Shown: one piece after another, positions 59,626-64,000 of the stretch
Layout: each line of letters begins with the position of its first letter
Position numbering within the stretch: the first letter of the stretch is position 1
The notes under the pieces: generated by a model
Databases searched by the model: none
What the model was told of the DNA's origin: nothing
Seen by the model: only the letters and a program-made list of their open reading frames with translations
Program-made: the position numbers and the translations under genes
Assembly (NCBI GenBank): GCA_027854065.1
Contig: JAQGEF010000004.1
Coordinates: forward strand, 186,001 to 250,000
Length of the DNA: 64,000 nt
Direction: 5' to 3'
Origin: Polluticaenibacter yanchengensis
Lineage (GTDB): Bacteria > Bacteroidota > Bacteroidia > Chitinophagales > Chitinophagaceae

Positions 59626-62085
59626 ATGTCCACATTCCCTTCAGAATATAATCCGTCAGGAGATACACAAACAGGTAAGTTCTCGCCTTCAGATATTTTT
59701 TATAAATACCTGGCCCATATTCACTATTTTATTATCAGCATCGCGCTATGCGTATTGGCAGGCATCATCTATTTAAGATATACCACCCCTAAATATGAAA
59801 GCACGATGCAGGTGCTTCTGAAGAACAGCAATGACAATAAAATAACAGGCCGCCAGGGAGACCTGGTGTCTATAGCCATGTATGGTAACAGCGATATCAA
59901 TATCAACAATGAAATTGAAAAACTGAAATCGGAAAAGACATTTATCAAAATGATTGAAAAGAATAAATTCAATATTTATTACTTCAATCAGGGAAAAATC
60001 AAAATCAGCAATCTTCACAACCTGGTACCATTCGAAGTAATCCCGGTAAATATTGCAGATAGCAATAAGAGATATACCATCAAGTTTACAGGCAATGATA
60101 AGGAAGGCTTCTATTTGATGAAAGGATCTGATAAATCCAATAAAAAAACAAGGTGGAATGAGCTATTTGAAATAGGCGGAAGTGTCTTCAAAATTGTTTT
60201 AAAACCCAATAGGGAAGAACCCTCTAATGATGTTTACATTGTCACCTGGGTAAGCCCTGCAGAAAGAACAAGGGAATTACTTAGCCAGATATCAATCAGG
60301 CAAAAAGACAATATCAGCACCATTCTTAGAATTTCCATCATTAATGAAAACGCTTCATTAGGCCGCGCCATCCTGGATGCGATGGCCAGTGAGTTTAACA
60401 ATGCCAGTATAGAATATAAGAATGCGAACGCAGAAAACACCATCAGTTTTATCAATAACCGTTTAGATTCATTGACCAAGGAAATCCTGGATTTAGAAAA
60501 CAGTTTTAAACTGCAAAACGACGAAAACAGCTACCTCTCCATAGATCAGCAAAGTGCCATGTTTTTTGGGAAACTGGGCGAATCCGAGACAAAGATAGAA
60601 GCCCTGGAGCTCAACAATGAATTAGCGTCACTAGTATTCGATTATGTACAAAATCCCAAAACAAGGAATAAAATTGTACCCTCTACACTTGGCCTGTCAG
60701 ACAATACGTTAGGAACAATGATTGCAGCCTATAACGACCTGCAGATGCAGCGCGAAAAAGAAGCGCCTAATTTACCGGCAGACGGATTATTGATGAAACA
60801 ATTGAACAATCAGATTGATGAAGTAAGAGCCAGTATTTTAGAAAGCATTAATTTGCTCAAAACAAGTATTACCAAACAAAAAGGAGATATCCTCTCCAAA
60901 AACAGCCTGTATAAAGAATACCTCTCACAGGTACCTGAAAAGCAAAAGCTGCAGGCAGAATTATTACGCCAGCGGCAGGTAAAAGAAAACCTGTACCTGT
61001 ACCTGTTACAAAAACGGGAAGAAACCGCCATTGCCACCGCATCTACCTCTGCAAGCTATGAACAGCTAAATGCTGCAAGCAGCGCAAAAAAACAGGTTGA
61101 GCCGGATGCAGATAAAATAAAACTCTTTTCATTCCTTATCGGCCTTTTAATACCAATCGGTATCATCTATGTAAAAGATCAGCTGAACGACCGGGTAATG
61201 CTTCGCGACCAGATTTTAAACGAAACAAACCTGCCGATTATAGGAGAAGTAGGGCATGTGGATAACAACAAAAGCCTGGTGGTTGCCCATAAAAGCAGGA
61301 GCATTATATCCGAACAGTTCAGAATTATCCGAAGCAATATCAATATTCTCAGCGAAACGAAAAATGTAAAAACCATTTTGGTAACATCTACCGTTTCAGG
61401 GGAGGGTAAAAGTTTTGTAAGCATCAATATGGCTGCGGTGTTGGCTTTGGCCGGCAAAAAAGTAGCATTGCTGGAGTTCGATTTAAGGCGCCCGAAAATC
61501 CTGAGCAATTTAGGCATCCAGAAAACCGGTATCGGTATTTCCAACTACCTGCTGGGTATGAACTCCGAATCTGAGATCTGTACCCGGTTCGAAGCATTTC
61601 CAAACCTGGACATTTACCCTTCCGGCATAGTGCCACCCAACCCGGCAGAACTGATGCTGAGTAAAAACAATGAAAAACTCTTCGATTACCTCAAAGCCAA
61701 TTACGACTATATCATTATTGACAGTGCGCCAGTAGGCCTCGTGAGCGATACATTGTCGCTTACTAAATTCGTGGACATGAGCCTGTACATCGTCCGTCAC
61801 CGTTATACGTTCAAACGCCAGTTGTCATTCATAAAAGATTTAAAAACGGAGGGTAAACTTCCGAACTTAAATATTGTAGTAAATGACCTTCGCATAGGTG
61901 CCCGCTATGGCTATTACGGCTATGGCAATTCCAAAGGCTACGGCTATGGTTACGGTTACTATTATGGTTACGGTGCAAAAGCACAGGGCAAGGGCAGAAG
62001 CAATGAGTACTTTGATATAGAGATGCCGAATGTCTTTAAAAAGTGGCGCAGTAAAATCAGCCGCTTCTTTAACAGGCAAAACTAA
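59626..62085 (+). CDS. wzc: Wzc-type polysaccharide co-polymerase with BY-kinase domain
   Basis: 819 residues. Wzz/chain-length domain with membrane helix 1 (about 32-52) and helix 2 (about 497-513), periplasmic coiled coil (about 260-470), then the BY-kinase: Walker A VSGEGKSFV (about 588-596), Walker A' LEFDLRRPK, Walker B IIIDSAP. The tail (about 762-790) is Tyr/Gly-rich with more than ten tyrosines (YGYGNSKGYGYGYGYYYG), the usual autophosphorylation cluster. It controls chain length and export with Wza. It is third in the locus; a repeat copy and a structured gap follow. Confidence 0.94.
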   Translation: MSTFPSEYNPSGDTQTGKFSPSDIFYKYLAHIHYFIISIALCVLAGIIYLRYTTPKYESTMQVLLKNSNDNKITGRQGDLVSIAMYGNSDININNEIEKLKSEKTFIKMIEKNKFNIYYFNQGKIKISNLHNLVPFEVIPVNIADSNKRYTIKFTGNDKEGFYLMKGSDKSNKKTRWNELFEIGGSVFKIVLKPNREEPSNDVYIVTWVSPAERTRELLSQISIRQKDNISTILRISIINENASLGRAILDAMASEFNNASIEYKNANAENTISFINNRLDSLTKEILDLENSFKLQNDENSYLSIDQQSAMFFGKLGESETKIEALELNNELASLVFDYVQNPKTRNKIVPSTLGLSDNTLGTMIAAYNDLQMQREKEAPNLPADGLLMKQLNNQIDEVRASILESINLLKTSITKQKGDILSKNSLYKEYLSQVPEKQKLQAELLRQRQVKENLYLYLLQKREETAIATASTSASYEQLNAASSAKKQVEPDADKIKLFSFLIGLLIPIGIIYVKDQLNDRVMLRDQILNETNLPIIGEVGHVDNNKSLVVAHKSRSIISEQFRIIRSNINILSETKNVKTILVTSTVSGEGKSFVSINMAAVLALAGKKVALLEFDLRRPKILSNLGIQKTGIGISNYLLGMNSESEICTRFEAFPNLDIYPSGIVPPNPAELMLSKNNEKLFDYLKANYDYIIIDSAPVGLVSDTLSLTKFVDMSLYIVRHRYTFKRQLSFIKDLKTEGKLPNLNIVVNDLRIGARYGYYGYGNSKGYGYGYGYYYGYGAKAQGKGRSNEYFDIEMPNVFKKWRSKISRFFNRQN

Positions 62086-62092
62086 TTTTTAT

Positions 62093-62201
62093 TTTGGGGC
62101 TGTCTGCACAAGAACAAAATTGAGCAATAGTCCGGGCTGCTCCGGGCTCGCTAACGCTCGGTACTCCTTCGTCGTACCAGGCCCTGCGTATCCCGCAGCC
62201 C
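62093..62201 (+). repeat. Dispersed GGGGCT element, copy 7 (forward, short type)
   Basis: TTTGGGGCTGTC through CCCGCAGCCC, beginning 8 nt after the wzc stop. The conserved hairpin is GGTAC-TCCTTCGTC-GTACC (62160-62178). No extra hairpin. Close in sequence to copy 3. It lies between two same-strand operon genes, so it must be transcribed if the locus is one unit. The open frame 62030-62212 ends in it. Confidence 0.88.
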
Positions 62202-62478
62202 GTAAGCCGTAGAATAAGAATTAAGCGATAAAAAACAGGATACTTACAATAACTGAACAAAGGCATGAATATGGAAGCGCAAGGGATAGGAGCAAAGTAC
62301 CCCGCGGCGGTATAAACGACCACAACCGGCGAAGCTAAGAAATAAGCATTACCGCCGCGGAGTACTGCGGATAGCCCGGCCCCCGGCAGGCAATATAAAA
62401 AATATACCGGTTGGTATAAAATATCAACCAGCGATCACCAGGCCGGGGGATGCGCCCAGGATATTAAGAAAAACTACC
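62202..62478 (+). other. GC-rich structured gap between wzc and wzm
   Basis: About 277 nt without a gene. GTACCCCGCGGCGGTA (62297-62312) pairs with TACCGCCGCGGAGTAC (62350-62365) at 15 of 16 positions. GGTTGGTAT (62409-62417) pairs with ATATCAACC (62421-62429), one G-T pair. CCCCCGGC (62380-62387) complements GCCGGGGG (62442-62449), enclosing the previous hairpin. The stems are stronger than ordinary spacer. It could be a leader RNA of wzm or a mobile remnant. Confidence 0.5.
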
Positions 62479-63339
62479 GTGAAAAAAACTGAATGGGATA
62501 TAGAAATAGCATCGGAAACCAGTTGGTTTAGTTTTAAACTAAACGAAATATGGAGATACAGGGACCTGGTAGCACTACTGGTAAAGCGGGATTATATAGC
62601 AAAATACAAGCAAACAATATTAGGCCCCCTATGGCATATTATACAGCCATTGCTGACTACCGCAATGAGTTTTTTACTGTTCAATGTGGTAGCAAATATT
62701 GACACAGAAGGTAAAAACGCCATTTTATTTCAGTTGGCTGGCATCACTATCTGGAGTTATTTTGCCACCTGCCTCACCAGCACTGCCAATACCTTTATAG
62801 CCAACGCAGGCATCTTTGGAAAAGTATATTTCCCCCGCATGGTGATGCCCGTATCCGTCGTTATCAGCAGCTTTTTGCAAATGGCCATCCAGTTTGTCGT
62901 ATTGATAGCAGCCATTATCGTCAACATATTTATAAACACCGAATACCATTTAAGCTGGAACATATTACTGTTGCCAATCGTGGTAACAATAATGGCGTTA
63001 CTCGCACTGGGACTCGGCATCATCGTTTCCTCGCTGACCACTAAATACAGGGACCTGGCAGTACTAGTTACTTTTGGGGTACAGTTGCTCATGTTTGCAT
63101 CAGCAGTTAATTACCCGATAAGTACCATTGCAAACCGATTGGGAACGGACAGCATGATATACAAGCTGGTCGCTTATAATCCACTCAGCATATTGGTAGA
63201 TACTTTTAGAAACATCATGTTAGGCGGGCCTATCCAATATGGAATGCTGGCTTATACCGCCGGTATTACAGTCGTTGTACTCATGTTTGGCATCATGCTT
63301 TTTAATAAAGTGGAAAAATCGTTTATGGATACAGTATAG
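62479..63339 (+). CDS. wzm: ABC-2 type polysaccharide transporter permease (Wzm)
   Basis: 286 residues starting at GTG. Six hydrophobic helices follow the cytoplasmic KLNEIWRYRDLVALLVKRDYIAKYKQTILGPLWHIIQPLL region, which is the ABC-2 permease signature (about 18-55). Wzm forms the channel for lipid-linked polysaccharide across the inner membrane with the Wzt ATPase. It is followed by wzt with a 9-nt gap. It comes after a 393-nt gap from wzc. Confidence 0.93.
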   Translation: MKKTEWDIEIASETSWFSFKLNEIWRYRDLVALLVKRDYIAKYKQTILGPLWHIIQPLLTTAMSFLLFNVVANIDTEGKNAILFQLAGITIWSYFATCLTSTANTFIANAGIFGKVYFPRMVMPVSVVISSFLQMAIQFVVLIAAIIVNIFINTEYHLSWNILLLPIVVTIMALLALGLGIIVSSLTTKYRDLAVLVTFGVQLLMFASAVNYPISTIANRLGTDSMIYKLVAYNPLSILVDTFRNIMLGGPIQYGMLAYTAGITVVVLMFGIMLFNKVEKSFMDTV

Positions 63340-63348
63340 CGTATAACA

Positions 63349-64000
63349 ATGAGCCGGAAAATAGTAATAGAAGCCACAAACGTTAGCAAACAATATAACC
63401 TTAGTAAAATAGGATCAGGTACCATTAAAGACGACATGAAGCGTTGGTGGTACAAGGCCCGCGGAAAAGAGGACCCTTTTTTACGGATCGGAGAAACCAA
63501 TGACCGAAGCCGGAAAGGCAACAGTAACTGGGTATGGGCATTAAGAGAGATCAATTTTAATATAGAACAGGGAGATGTGGTAGGCGTAATAGGCAGGAAC
63601 GGCGCCGGTAAAAGTACACTGCTGAAGTTGCTGAGCCGTACTACCACACCTACCACAGGCACTATAAAAATGAAGGGGCGTGTGGCCAGCCTACTGGAAG
63701 TAGGTACCGGATTCCACCCCGACCTTACCGGGCGCGAAAACATATTCCTGAACGGCGCCATCCTGGGAATGACTAAAAAAGAAATCACCTCAAAATTCGA
63801 CGAAATTGTTGCATTTTCAGGCGTAGAAAGATATATTGACACACCGGTAAAAAGATACTCCAGCGGTATGTATGTGCGCCTGGCATTTGCTGTAGCAGCA
63901 CACCTGGAAAGCGAGATACTTATTGTAGATGAAGTATTGGCCGTAGGCGATGCAGAGTTTCAAAAGAAAGCCATCGGCAAAATGCAGGATGTTTCCAGCG
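63349..64000 (+). CDS. wzt: Polysaccharide ABC transporter ATP-binding protein (Wzt), 3' end beyond window
   Basis: About 217 residues visible; the frame runs off the window end. N-terminal extension (about 1-60), then Walker A GVIGRNGAGKST (about 83-94), Q/D region LEVGTGFHPDLTGREN, signature RYSSGMYVRLAFAVAAH (about 180-196) and Walker B ILIVDEVLAVGD (about 202-213). It powers Wzm. Some Wzt proteins have a C-terminal glycan-binding domain recognising the capped chain end; that part is not visible. Confidence 0.93.
   Translation, partial: MSRKIVIEATNVSKQYNLSKIGSGTIKDDMKRWWYKARGKEDPFLRIGETNDRSRKGNSNWVWALREINFNIEQGDVVGVIGRNGAGKSTLLKLLSRTTTPTTGTIKMKGRVASLLEVGTGFHPDLTGRENIFLNGAILGMTKKEITSKFDEIVAFSGVERYIDTPVKRYSSGMYVRLAFAVAAHLESEILIVDEVLAVGDAEFQKKAIGKMQDVSS

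Noticed and set aside
21506..62201. The seven repeats as a CRISPR array or integron attC sites
   Set aside because: Copies are tens of kb apart, in both orientations, without spacers, cas genes, an integrase or attC core sites.
62030..62212. 60-codon open frame at the end of wzc
   Set aside because: Overlaps wzc in another frame and is completed by repeat copy 7.

Overview
The window reads as chromosome of a free-living Bacteroidota, most likely Chitinophagaceae. The support is a SusC/SusD pair, a TonB receptor/DUF4249/MG2 operon, an uppS-bamA-ompH-ompH operon, DUF5606, DUF4230 and DUF2490 genes, a 29-residue basic mS38-like ribosomal protein, and Bacteroidota-type -7 boxes (TAnnTTTG) in front of several genes. 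The family-level placement is inference; no rRNA or tRNA gene is present to fix it. The sequence is moderately AT-rich, with conspicuous GC-rich islands in some intergenic gaps.

Layout. 1-3.4 kb: 3' end of a UvrD-like helicase with a zinc ribbon, a secreted Cys-rich SH3 protein and a DEAD-box helicase. 3.8-15.5 kb (minus strand): two outer-membrane uptake loci, first a four-gene operon (unknown secreted protein, STN-type TonB receptor, DUF4249 lipoprotein, MG2/plug-like protein), then a SusC/SusD pair. 16.3-20.7 kb: two secreted amidohydrolase-like proteins. 20.9-29 kb: Crp-family regulator, yidC, a methyltransferase, an MBL hydrolase plus lipid kinase pair, and gcvT. 29-34 kb: an ECF sigma factor overlapping a membrane-anchored beta-barrel protein, and a carboxypeptidase-regulatory-like lipoprotein. 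34-40 kb: LOG protein, rfbBCA and a SNF2 helicase. 40-45.4 kb: outer-membrane biogenesis operon. 45.5-58 kb: mostly housekeeping and envelope genes (rng, DUF4230, xdhC, fnr-like, GT4, rsmE, L,D-transpeptidase). 58-64 kb: start of a polysaccharide locus (UpxY-type antiterminator, Wza, Wzc, Wzm, Wzt), cut by the window end.

The most unusual signal is non-coding. Seven copies of a GC-rich dispersed element of about 110-165 bp sit in six intergenic gaps, in both orientations. Each begins TTTGGGGCT (or a close variant), ends near CGCAGCC, and carries one hairpin with a 9-nt loop whose stem differs between copies while staying base-paired (GTAC/GTAC, GTGC/GCAC, TGGC/GCCA, TGCC/GGCA, CGGC/GCCG). Compensatory change of this kind means the structure itself is maintained. 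Four copies carry an additional hairpin at one fixed site. I know of no name for this family. Its ORF translations share a spurious peptide (GLA-AR), so copies are likely to be mis-annotated as small proteins.

Other notable points: a perfect 56-bp palindrome shared by the ends of two convergent genes, likely leaderless mRNAs for the DEAD-box helicase and rsmE, an L,D-transpeptidase fused to a TonB-C-like domain, and amidohydrolase-like modules lacking metal ligands.
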